A stretch of DNA of 10,469 nt from an uncultured Flavobacteriales bacterium (GTDB lineage Bacteria; Bacteroidota; Bacteroidia; Flavobacteriales_D; Crocinitomicaceae): positions 1-10,469 of the forward strand of contig CAJQOB010000066.1 in assembly GCA_905479845.1 (NCBI GenBank). Direction: 5' to 3'. Shown here piece after piece: positions 1 to 6,560 of the stretch. The position numbers and the translations under genes are program-made. A model generated the notes under the pieces. The model was given only the letters and a program-made list of their open reading frames with translations. It made no database searches and had not been told where the DNA came from. Position 1 is the first letter of the stretch. Each line of letters starts with the position of its first letter.

Positions 1-171
1 CATACAATTACAATTGTTGATTTGGTTGGTAAAGTAATTGAAACGAAAACAGTGAACAGTGAATTGACACAATTCAACTTAAGCAGTTATTCGAACGGAA
101 CATATTTCTACCAATTGATCGATGCGAATGGATCAACATTGGTTACTGATAAATTGGTTCGTGTGAACTAA
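1..171 (+). CDS. C-terminal end of a type IX secretion system cargo protein (type A sorting domain), 5' truncated
   Basis: Only the last 56 codons lie in the window, read in frame from base 1 to the TAA at 169-171. The residues follow the pattern of the type A por/T9SS C-terminal sorting domain: a beta strand ending in VDLVGKVI, a hydrophilic turn, the LSSYSNGTYFYQL block (families usually show L..l..G.Y.y.l), and a final strand ending in KLVRVN. In known systems this domain directs a secreted protein across the outer membrane and is cleaved on export, so the missing upstream part should be an extracellular or surface protein. The catalytic or binding part is outside the window, so nothing can be said of its function. 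It is followed directly by a strong terminator and is not part of the downstream cluster. Confidence 0.88.
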   Translation, partial: HTITIVDLVGKVIETKTVNSELTQFNLSSYSNGTYFYQLIDANGSTLVTDKLVRVN

Positions 172-191
172 TAAAATCTAAACATTGGTTT

Positions 192-241
192 AAATCCCGA
201 CCTTTATCTATCGCACGGTAGATTTAAGGTCGGGATTTTTT
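192..241 (+). terminator. Rho-independent terminator after the T9SS cargo gene
   Basis: A 13-bp perfect stem (AAATCCCGACCTT pairing with AAGGTCGGGATTT), extended by a partly paired TATCTA/TAGAT region, closes a short loop around TCGCACGG and runs into a T tract at 236-241. It lies 20 bases beyond the stop codon, as expected for an intrinsic terminator of the upstream gene. Confidence 0.9.
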
Positions 242-279
242 GTTGCACAAACTTTCGGTTTTAAAAGCTTGAATTCTCT

Positions 280-287
280 TATCTTTG
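280..287 (+). promoter_or_regulatory. Bacteroidota -7 promoter box for the exonuclease III gene
   Basis: TATCTTTG matches the Bacteroidota primary sigma factor -7 consensus TAnnTTTG at every fixed position. It lies 42 bases before the ATG, after the upstream terminator. No good TTG-type -33 element sits at the usual 19-21 base spacing (the bases there read GGTT), so the call rests on the -7 box and the position. Confidence 0.5.
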
Positions 288-329
288 ATCCATTCATTTT
301 TGAATCTTTTAATCATTCAATAATACAAC

Positions 330-1091
330 ATGCAAATAGTATCATTCAACGTAAACGGAGTTCGAGCAATTTCAAAGAAGACCTTTCCAGAGGATATGAA
401 AAAACTATCTCCTGATGTGCTGTGTTTGCAAGAGACAAAAGCAACAGTAGAGCAGGTAAAAGAAACCATTGGAGACTTGAATGGTTACCATGTGTATGCG
501 AATGAAGCGGATAAAAAAGGATATTCAGGTACAGCGATACTTTCTAAGGTTGAGCCAGTTTCTGTTTCCTATGATATGGGAATTGAGGAGCACGATACAG
601 AAGGACGTGTAATTGCTGCGGAGTTTGATGATTATTATGTAGTAACTGTTTATACTCCCAACTCAGGGAATGATCTGCGACGCCTAGACTACCGTCAAAC
701 TTGGGATGCTGCATTTCTCAATTATTTGAAAGACTTGGAAGCGAAGAAACCAGTTTTGGTGTGTGGTGATTTCAACGTGGCACATAAGTCCATTGATTTG
801 GCTCGTCCAAAACCGAATTACAATAAGAGCGCAGGTCACATGCAGGAAGAAATTGATGGAATGGATAATTACACATCCAAGGGATTTGTTGACACTTTTC
901 GCCTAAAGAACGACGATGAGGTGAAATACTCGTGGTGGAGTTACCGTGGTGGAGCAAGAGAAAGAAACGTAGGCTGGAGAATCGATTACTTTTTAGCCTC
1001 TGAATCTATTGCTTCAACGATTAGTAAAGCTGAAATTCATAACGATATTTTCGGATCGGATCACTGTCCCGTAAGTATTACCTTGAAATAA
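330..1091 (+). CDS. xth: Exodeoxyribonuclease III / AP endonuclease (ExoIII/APE1 family)
   Basis: The 253-residue protein belongs to the exonuclease III / APE1 family of the endonuclease-exonuclease-phosphatase fold. These Mg2+-dependent enzymes cut DNA 5' of abasic sites and remove 3' blocking groups in base excision repair in the cytoplasm. Family residues are all present: N7 in the first strand (FNVNGVRA), E35 in CLQETKA, the Y108 region (VYTPNSG), D147 and N149 in GDFNVAHKSIDLARPKPN, D219 in GWRIDYFLAS, and D244-H245 in the closing GSDHCPV. Length is typical for ExoA/Xth proteins. The ATG at 330 begins right at the conserved first beta strand, so no earlier start is needed. It has its own promoter box and converges on the DNase II gene. 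It is an ordinary housekeeping gene with nothing missing. Confidence 0.96.
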   Translation: MQIVSFNVNGVRAISKKTFPEDMKKLSPDVLCLQETKATVEQVKETIGDLNGYHVYANEADKKGYSGTAILSKVEPVSVSYDMGIEEHDTEGRVIAAEFDDYYVVTVYTPNSGNDLRRLDYRQTWDAAFLNYLKDLEAKKPVLVCGDFNVAHKSIDLARPKPNYNKSAGHMQEEIDGMDNYTSKGFVDTFRLKNDDEVKYSWWSYRGGARERNVGWRIDYFLASESIASTISKAEIHNDIFGSDHCPVSITLK

Positions 1092-1118
1092 AAAGTGCCC
1101 GAGTAATTACTCGAGCAC
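1091..1118 (-). terminator. Hairpin terminator between convergent genes, oriented for the DNase II gene
   Basis: Positions 1095-1118 form an 11-bp stem with one mismatch (GTGCCCGAGTA against TACTCGAGCAC) around a short AT loop. Read on the minus strand the hairpin is followed by a run of five T (the A run at 1090-1094), the arrangement of an intrinsic terminator for the minus-strand gene. On the plus strand no T tract follows, so it serves the exonuclease III gene less well, although the hairpin may still protect that transcript's 3' end. Confidence 0.7.
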
Positions 1119-1154
1119 CAATGAAAAATTATTCCAAGATTGGAAGTGGAATAT

Positions 1155-2165
1155 CTATTTCTCCTCTTTCGTTTGTGAGATAATCGAGAGTAAATTATCA
1201 TGGAGTTTTGGCTCTTTAAAGCAGATTCCGCCACCACCTCTTTTCTCTTGAGAGATCATACAGTTGATGTCAGCTACGCACACCCATTTCCCTTTCTTTT
1301 CGTCCTTTTTAACACTAACACCCCATTTAGCATGATCTTGGGTGTATTTCCACGTATAGTCTTTAAGCCCAATTGGTGCTAGATCAATATTGATAACATC
1401 GAGTATTTCATCTGGAGATTCTTTGTCTTTTGACGGAGTTACAGGTCCTCTTCTCCAAGACTCAACGTCCATATCAACTTTTAGAGTAGGAGCAACAAGG
1501 TCAATCCAGAAATCATCATTCCAAACCTTACTTTTTGCAACGAGCTGAAAGTCTTTACCTTTTTTAGATTTGAATTTGACTGTGGATGGCTTTTTTGATT
1601 CTTCAATGTCCGACTCATGATACAACTTGTACAGAGCCTCGGTTTTACCAATGTTTTTTGGTAGGACTGAATCTTTCACATTTACTTCAGGGTTTTGCTG
1701 AGTCAACATCTGAGCTGCGATATCTTCAATTACGTCGTAGCCAGACAATTCAATACAAAGAAAAGTTTGACCGTAAGTCAGCTCTTTGTCAGGCAAGGTC
1801 AATTCTCCTTTGAAGGGAAATCGGGGAACAGAATGGAGCAACATGATTCCCGTATCCTTTGTTTTGTTGAAGCACAAGATTCCTTTGCAGTGTCCGCGTT
1901 TCTGTTGGTCACCATCTCCATCAGGATTTTCATCATTGTACACGATATATCCCTGATCTTTATCCTTTCCGAAGATTTCTTCAAGAGTTTCGTAGAGTGC
2001 TCCTTCATTTTTGGTGAGCGCAAGGTCGGATAATTCGAGTTTTGTACTTTTTTCGTCGTAGTAAAGGTACCGACCTCCGTCATTGTCCTTTGAACCAACA
2101 TGTTTGGGTAGTTTGTAGATAAACCACCAGTCAACATTCTGGCCTTTTTCATTTTTTACATTCAT
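1155..2165 (-). CDS. Bacterial deoxyribonuclease II homologue, without signal peptide
   Basis: The 336-residue protein matches the DNase II family (phospholipase D-like fold), metal-independent acid endonucleases that leave 3'-phosphate ends and are best known from animal lysosomes. Signature blocks appear in family order: VDWWFIYKLP at 11-20, the first active-site HxK at H92-K94 (GHCKGILCF), LLHSVPRFP at 109-117, YGQTFLCIEL at 131-140, the second HxK at H278-K280 (TQDHAKW), and the C-terminal QEKRGGGGICF at 306-316. Both catalytic histidines and lysines are kept, so activity is plausible. In eukaryotes the DWW block follows a cleaved signal peptide; here it starts 11 residues after the ATG, and in-frame stops lie just upstream with no other start, so the product should be cytoplasmic. 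It is divergent from the downstream six-gene operon, and acquisition by transfer is possible. Confidence 0.88.
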   Translation of the reverse strand: MNVKNEKGQNVDWWFIYKLPKHVGSKDNDGGRYLYYDEKSTKLELSDLALTKNEGALYETLEEIFGKDKDQGYIVYNDENPDGDGDQQKRGHCKGILCFNKTKDTGIMLLHSVPRFPFKGELTLPDKELTYGQTFLCIELSGYDVIEDIAAQMLTQQNPEVNVKDSVLPKNIGKTEALYKLYHESDIEESKKPSTVKFKSKKGKDFQLVAKSKVWNDDFWIDLVAPTLKVDMDVESWRRGPVTPSKDKESPDEILDVINIDLAPIGLKDYTWKYTQDHAKWGVSVKKDEKKGKWVCVADINCMISQEKRGGGGICFKEPKLHDNLLSIISQTKEEK

Positions 2166-2187
2166 GTGATAGCGTTTAGTGAGATAC

Positions 2188-2195
2188 TAAAGTTA
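2188..2195 (-). promoter_or_regulatory. Possible -7 box for the DNase II gene
   Basis: On the minus strand TAACTTTA matches the Bacteroidota TAnnTTTG box except for its last base. It lies 22 bases before the ATG, which would give a short leader. No TTG is seen at the matching -33 spacing, so this is a weak call. Confidence 0.28.
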
Positions 2196-2310
2196 CAGTA
2201 AAAGATTGAATTCACGGATTAAATAATTATGGCTATATTCGGGTGTTGACCTTCGATAGAAGTTCAAAATGTGAGATTGTAGAATAGCTAAAAGGTCTAT
2301 AAATCAATAT

Positions 2311-2341
2311 TTTGAAGCTTTGAGTTCTTAGGCTCTATTTA
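2311..2341 (+). promoter_or_regulatory. Candidate promoter of the six-gene operon
   Basis: TTTG at 2311-2314 and TCTATTTA at 2334-2341 are separated by 19 bases, the spacing of Bacteroidota -33/-7 elements. The -7 part differs from TAnnTTTG at two fixed positions. The pair lies 20 bases ahead of the first ATG. Position and spacing support it; the sequence match is only moderate. Confidence 0.3.
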
Positions 2342-2361
2342 CCACTATTTAAACAAAACAA

Positions 2362-3573
2362 ATGTCTAAAACCACTTCAATTAATGCCTATCTAAGTTCG
2401 TCTGTAGAGAATAGAGATTTAGATTGGATAAAAGACGTTCTTCAATCTGCAGTTGAACTAGAGCATGCAACACTTCCTTTGTATTTGTCGACCATGTTTT
2501 CCTTAGAAGTACAGAATTACACAACCTACAATTTGATTCGTAGCGTTGTAATGGAAGAAATGGTACACATGGCTATTTCGTGTAACATCCTTTCAGCATT
2601 GGGAGGAAAACCTTCCATCAAGAATTTGAGTCCACAATTACCAGGAAAGGGCTTGCCAGGAGGGGCAGAGCCAGACTTAGAGGTTGTACTAGCACGATTG
2701 AGTATTCCTCAATTAAAGAACTTCATGCGTCTAGAATCTCCAACCTACCTTCTACCTGAAGAATTCAAAAAAGAGGAGTACCCTTCAATTGGAACAATAT
2801 ACGGAGGTTTGAAAGAAGCAATCACGCAAAATGCGGATGAAGTAAGAGAGACAGTACGAAAAGTGCTTTCAGCCCCTGCTGACACATACTCAAATCAAGT
2901 TGGAGACAACATCGGTTTCACAACGATTCAATTAAAAGAAGATCACCCAGATAATACAGATGAGGTTGATCAATTAATCAATGGAATCAATGAAATTATT
3001 GAGCAGGGTGAAGGTTCTGATACAGGTGACCTATGGGCTGAATCGTTTGAGGATGAGGAGTCACACTATGCGCGCTTTGGAGAAATTTACTACGGAGCTC
3101 GACTTCAAAAGCTAGAAGGGGATATCAAACTTTCTAGGGAGACAGAACCTGAATTCTTCAAGGGGCACAAAATTTCGTGGCCTGTAGTTACAAATACTTT
3201 GGCAATTCCATCGGATGGATACAAAGCACTCTTGAAAAGTTATTCGGAATCTGATCCAAATAACAAAGATTTGAAAGCACTCTCAGATGCACTAGATGGG
3301 TTCGATGAGACCTACACAGGAATCATGAATGATCTTGATGCCATGTGGAATGGACCTGCCGCTGAATCTTGGCCAAAATTTGGTGCAGCAGTTGGTGCGA
3401 TGATGGAAATGCGTGTGAAATCGTGCTTCTACATCATGCGCTACGAAGTACCTAAGAAACTAGTGGAAGATCTTAGTACGATTTACCCGAATGAATACGA
3501 CTTACTATCCCGATATACAGACTTATCAACTCCTGTATTTTTCGGACCACGATTTATAAATAACAACGCTTAA
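2362..3573 (+). CDS. Ferritin-like diiron-type protein of the VioB/RebD/StaD (iminophenyl-pyruvate dimer synthase) family
   Basis: The N-terminal ~250 of 403 residues follow the ferritin-like domain of VioB, RebD and StaD, enzymes that couple two imine forms of an aromatic amino acid in violacein and indolocarbazole synthesis. Visible are the first helix with E32/E34/H35 (AVELEHATLPLYLSTMFS), the second with EEMVHM (E65, E66, H69) followed by NILSALGGKP, the linker SIGTIYGGL at 142-150, IIEQGEGS at 212-219, and a late helix EDEESHYARFGEIYYG with E233 and H235. These glutamates and histidines look like an intact metal site. VioB and RebD are far larger, near 1000 residues, so this is the short stand-alone form, common in bacteria and of unknown activity. 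The C-terminal third is helical with no recognised motif. No amino-acid oxidase partner is in the window, so indole-type chemistry is not supported by context. It is the first gene of a six-gene run; 67 bases follow before the next start. Confidence 0.8.
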   Translation: MSKTTSINAYLSSSVENRDLDWIKDVLQSAVELEHATLPLYLSTMFSLEVQNYTTYNLIRSVVMEEMVHMAISCNILSALGGKPSIKNLSPQLPGKGLPGGAEPDLEVVLARLSIPQLKNFMRLESPTYLLPEEFKKEEYPSIGTIYGGLKEAITQNADEVRETVRKVLSAPADTYSNQVGDNIGFTTIQLKEDHPDNTDEVDQLINGINEIIEQGEGSDTGDLWAESFEDEESHYARFGEIYYGARLQKLEGDIKLSRETEPEFFKGHKISWPVVTNTLAIPSDGYKALLKSYSESDPNNKDLKALSDALDGFDETYTGIMNDLDAMWNGPAAESWPKFGAAVGAMMEMRVKSCFYIMRYEVPKKLVEDLSTIYPNEYDLLSRYTDLSTPVFFGPRFINNNA

Positions 3574-3640
3574 TTTTTTATTCACCGTATTGATAAAGCT
3601 TAACTACCAAGCGCTTTGTCAGTACCCTAAACTCTAACAA

Positions 3641-4798
3641 ATGTCAAACAGATCTAAAGATGTGCATGTTTCACACGCTGAAACTTTGCCACCATTACCT
3701 AAAATTGATTGGTCTCTCATTAACCAAAAAGCACCAACAGTTGTTGATCTTGGAAATCCTTCCAAGGAAACTCCACTCCCAAAAGCAGATGTAGTTGTCA
3801 TTACTTGGACAGTTGCTGAATGGTCTGCATTGGATCATGTTTTCGTAAACAGCGATACAACTAGAACAACAAGTTCAAAGGCTTTTCATAAGGAATGGTC
3901 GTATCGTGCAAATGAAGATTCTTCGTTCGAAGGATATTACCTATGGGGATATTACAGAATGGTTAAAATCACGAATCAAAACGGGAAAGAATTAGATGTT
4001 CTCCTTTGGAAAGCCAGTGCACACTTGGCGCACCCTCCATACGGAAAAGGATTGGAGAAAATGGTTGAAGTAATTTTGGAAGAAAGTAAACCAAGTCAAT
4101 TGTATACAATTGGAACAGCTGGAGGGGCTTCAGTAAACGAATGTCTCGGAGATGCGGTATTCACGAATTGTGGAGTGGTTAAAATTGAACAGGACCCAGA
4201 CTCAGAAAAATCAAAAGAGAAATACGAAGCAAACGAGTATTTGGAAGGAGCAACTGTTAGTTGTGATACGTGGTTCCCTTCAATGGATCTATTTAAACAA
4301 GTGGAGGAAAATCTATTGTTCAAGTTAGATCAGGTTGTAACGATGGAAGAATTGAATGAAGTTCTTTACGAAACAATTCATAATCCTGAAAAAGGAAATC
4401 CAGCGTGGGAAGGAACATGTACAATTGAAGATTTTATCAACGAAGCAATTGATCCGAAGAACTTAGGTTCTCCAAAAGGGTTGGACAAAAAGGATGTTCC
4501 GATGCTAACAACGGATTATTACTATATCGCTACGCCAGAAGATGGTGACAAGTACGCTGCTCTTGAAATGGATGATACGGTAGTTGGTATTGTGGCTAAA
4601 CGCATGGGAGTTGATTGTGTAATGGTTCGTAATATTTCCGATCCAGTTGTGCCTTTCGTGAAGAAAGATGGGAAACCATTTGCCGATGGATTGAGAAATG
4701 CCTTTTCAGGAGGGATTTACGAGCATTTCGGATTCTATTCAAGTATGAATGGCGCTATTCTAACATGGGCCACGATTGCGGCAGATAATAACCTATAA
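3641..4798 (+). CDS. Nucleoside phosphorylase / MTA-SAH nucleosidase-fold protein
   Basis: The 385-residue protein shows the core of the PNP/UDP phosphorylase superfamily, which splits N-glycosidic bonds of nucleosides by phosphate or water. In order: first strand with a conserved Glu (VVITWTVAEWSAL, E60), the glycine-rich YTIGTAGGAS at 155-164 followed by LGDAVF, then ALEMDDTVVGIVAKRMGV at 307-324 and VMVRNISDP at 328-335. By comparison with E. coli MTA/SAH nucleosidase, D334 matches the catalytic Asp of RAISDVAD, and E309-M310-D311 matches the Glu-Met-Glu that grips the ribose, with Asp in place of the second Glu. It is longer than the usual 230-300 residues, with an N-terminal tail (1-48) and an insertion at about 185-290. 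There is no signal peptide. It ends 10 bases before the next gene, implying co-transcription. Substrate and reaction type cannot be told. Confidence 0.82.
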   Translation: MSNRSKDVHVSHAETLPPLPKIDWSLINQKAPTVVDLGNPSKETPLPKADVVVITWTVAEWSALDHVFVNSDTTRTTSSKAFHKEWSYRANEDSSFEGYYLWGYYRMVKITNQNGKELDVLLWKASAHLAHPPYGKGLEKMVEVILEESKPSQLYTIGTAGGASVNECLGDAVFTNCGVVKIEQDPDSEKSKEKYEANEYLEGATVSCDTWFPSMDLFKQVEENLLFKLDQVVTMEELNEVLYETIHNPEKGNPAWEGTCTIEDFINEAIDPKNLGSPKGLDKKDVPMLTTDYYYIATPEDGDKYAALEMDDTVVGIVAKRMGVDCVMVRNISDPVVPFVKKDGKPFADGLRNAFSGGIYEHFGFYSSMNGAILTWATIAADNNL

Positions 4799-4808
4799 AC
4801 CAGACAAT

Positions 4809-6551
4809 ATGAGCTCAAATTATAACCCAAAGAGACAAATGTCTCCAATATCAACGGATGATCCAATGGAAATAGAATTGGTTTACAACGTACGACCTTG
4901 TGGTACGTGTAAATTCTTCTGGCCGGATAATCCAAATGATCAAAGCTACGGTCCTTATCCATTGTTCGATTTTAAGGAGAACTTCCCAAAAGAGAATGAT
5001 CCAAAAGGAACTCCAGAAATGTATGAGTGGATCGAAGGAGAAACAGTTGAATCTGGATTTCCGAATGGAGAAGTAATGGATGGTTGTAGAAAAACGCCAA
5101 TCATGACGATTGGAATTAATCCTAACATGACCGCTTTTGCTCCAGGAACAAACGGTGCGTCTTGGGCGTATCCTAGATTTTCTTCAGATAACGGTACCGA
5201 TGGTTTTGCGAAATACGCTTACTATTACCGTTACAGAAACGTATACCAAGAGCGTTACGAGTTTGATTACGTCAAACAATATTTACTGAATGATTCTGAA
5301 ATTACCGTTACCGAAACGGTTACTGTTACGCAAGATCAGATTAAGGCTTCGAAGGACGGGAAAATTGTTTCCGCAGAACGACCTGGAGCTGGACCTACTT
5401 TTGATTTGGTGATCAAATATGATGATGACGATGAAGAAATCACAATAACATTGCAGCGCGAAAAAGGAATGCCACGCTACGTTTTGTTATTTGACGATAG
5501 AGAACCAACCAATGTTTTTAAAGCTGGTGATGCGATTGCTGCGAAGCTTGATGTTCCGGCAGGCGAGAATGTCAACATCTATCAGAAATTACAAACCTAC
5601 TACGAACAATTTGTTCCAACCCTTAACACATTCAGCGATTTCTTGAAATCAAAAGGTTTCGGTGATGCCGATTTGAAAATTGGTGAAGACGTTGGTCAAT
5701 TAGATATGGTAGCTTGTGCATCACCTCACTGGAAACCAAGTTTCTTGGGAGGATCACAAGACAGCGAAAATCTGATTATCAGTAATTGTGTGTTAAAGAA
5801 CGCTTGGGCAATGAAACAACTTGTGATGACGCGTCCTTCAGTGTTGTATTTGGTTGGAGAATCTTCATACAACATGTTCAAAAAGTACTTCGGTAATTTA
5901 ATTTATCGAAATAAACCGCTTCCAGAAAGACCGTCAGATTACGCCTTCACTTTGTTCCATGAGACAATCGATAGCGAGGATCCGACAATGTTCAAGTTTG
6001 AAACGGAAATTGATGGTAAACCATATAGTATTGAAACGCGTTTGATTGTGACTCCACACTTCTCGTTTAGTACAAATTTCCTTCCTCAAATTCGCTTGTA
6101 CAGTGCAAAAAGGGAAGAACTTGAGAAGTCGTACCCTGAATGCTTCGAATTCATTAAATCAGACGATCGTATTACAGTTTCTGAACCAGATAAAGGATAC
6201 GATTCTTATTCTTGGAGCGAAGAGGATAACGAAAGTATTCTCTCAACAATCAAAGAGAAATACGCTGATTGCTGGAAGGAAATGAGTTGGGATTATTACA
6301 ATCCTCATGCTCAGATGGCACAGGTATTAGAGGACCTGTACGCTGATGGTAAATTGACCTACGAGAAGGCTGATGACAAAGAGAAAGGTTACTTGAAAAG
6401 AAGTGATGGAGGTTGTAAGTTCTGTGTAAACAAACACTGGACCTTCCCTGAGGGATGCCCTTACGATAAGAACAAGGAAGACGAAAATGTTCCTGCAAGT
6501 TTTATCAGCCAAGTAGTAGAGGAAATTACAGCGAAAGGTAAACCACAATAA
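4809..6551 (+). CDS. Cysteine-rich protein, probable divergent Fe-S uracil-DNA-glycosylase-like enzyme
   Basis: I do not recognise this 580-residue protein as a named family, but its motifs line up with family 4/5 uracil-DNA glycosylases, which carry a 4Fe-4S cluster. C31-x2-C34 (CGTCKFFW) stands near the N-terminus, followed by IMTIGINPNMTAF at 98-110, like the UDG GxNP active-site loop. DMVACASPHW (C303) and SNCVLKNAW (C327) precede MTRPSVLYLVGESSYNMF, like the UDG pattern of a cysteine, a helix, then RPxxIVxLGxxA. VTPHFSF (H417) would be the second catalytic motif. The four cysteines would be the cluster ligands. The insertion at about 115-260 and the tail at 430-580 are extra, and the tail adds CxxC-x3-H-x6-C (536-550), a possible zinc site. 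UDGs are about 200 residues, so this is far larger. A TTG in frame lies 11 codons earlier, inside the previous gene; the ATG at 4809, 10 bases after that gene's stop, is preferred. The fold assignment is inference. Confidence 0.62.
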   Translation: MSSNYNPKRQMSPISTDDPMEIELVYNVRPCGTCKFFWPDNPNDQSYGPYPLFDFKENFPKENDPKGTPEMYEWIEGETVESGFPNGEVMDGCRKTPIMTIGINPNMTAFAPGTNGASWAYPRFSSDNGTDGFAKYAYYYRYRNVYQERYEFDYVKQYLLNDSEITVTETVTVTQDQIKASKDGKIVSAERPGAGPTFDLVIKYDDDDEEITITLQREKGMPRYVLLFDDREPTNVFKAGDAIAAKLDVPAGENVNIYQKLQTYYEQFVPTLNTFSDFLKSKGFGDADLKIGEDVGQLDMVACASPHWKPSFLGGSQDSENLIISNCVLKNAWAMKQLVMTRPSVLYLVGESSYNMFKKYFGNLIYRNKPLPERPSDYAFTLFHETIDSEDPTMFKFETEIDGKPYSIETRLIVTPHFSFSTNFLPQIRLYSAKREELEKSYPECFEFIKSDDRITVSEPDKGYDSYSWSEEDNESILSTIKEKYADCWKEMSWDYYNPHAQMAQVLEDLYADGKLTYEKADDKEKGYLKRSDGGCKFCVNKHWTFPEGCPYDKNKEDENVPASFISQVVEEITAKGKPQ

Positions 6552-6560
6552 AAAGACATC

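Larger units (their letters stand above)
2166..2361. other. Divergent intergenic region between the DNase II gene and the six-gene operon
   Basis: This 196-base AT-rich stretch holds the start regions of two divergent transcription units and no open reading frame of note. I see no strong inverted repeat that would mark an operator and no tRNA or riboswitch-like structure. Both promoters must lie here unless the operon is read from further upstream, which the gene orientation rules out. Confidence 0.7.

Noticed and set aside
772..957. Minus-strand open frame inside the exonuclease III gene
   Set aside because: It is a shadow of the well-conserved xth frame, with no recognisable protein features.
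1586..2033. Plus-strand open frames opposite the DNase II gene
   Set aside because: They are antisense to a gene with clear family motifs and show no domain of their own.
3574..3640. Possible terminator or promoter in the 67-base gap after the ferritin-like gene
   Set aside because: A T run follows the stop but has no hairpin before it. The only pairing (AAAGC with GCTTT) is weak, and no good TAnnTTTG box is present.
4776..4808. Earlier TTG start for the UDG-like protein
   Set aside because: It lies inside the end of the preceding gene. The ATG at 4809, 10 bases after that gene's stop, fits the spacing seen across the operon.
5301..5330. Short imperfect inverted and direct repeats (GTTACCG/CGGTTAC type)
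   Set aside because: They lie within a coding region rich in Thr and Val codons (ITVTETVTVT). The perfect paired part is only about 4 bp and no function is indicated.
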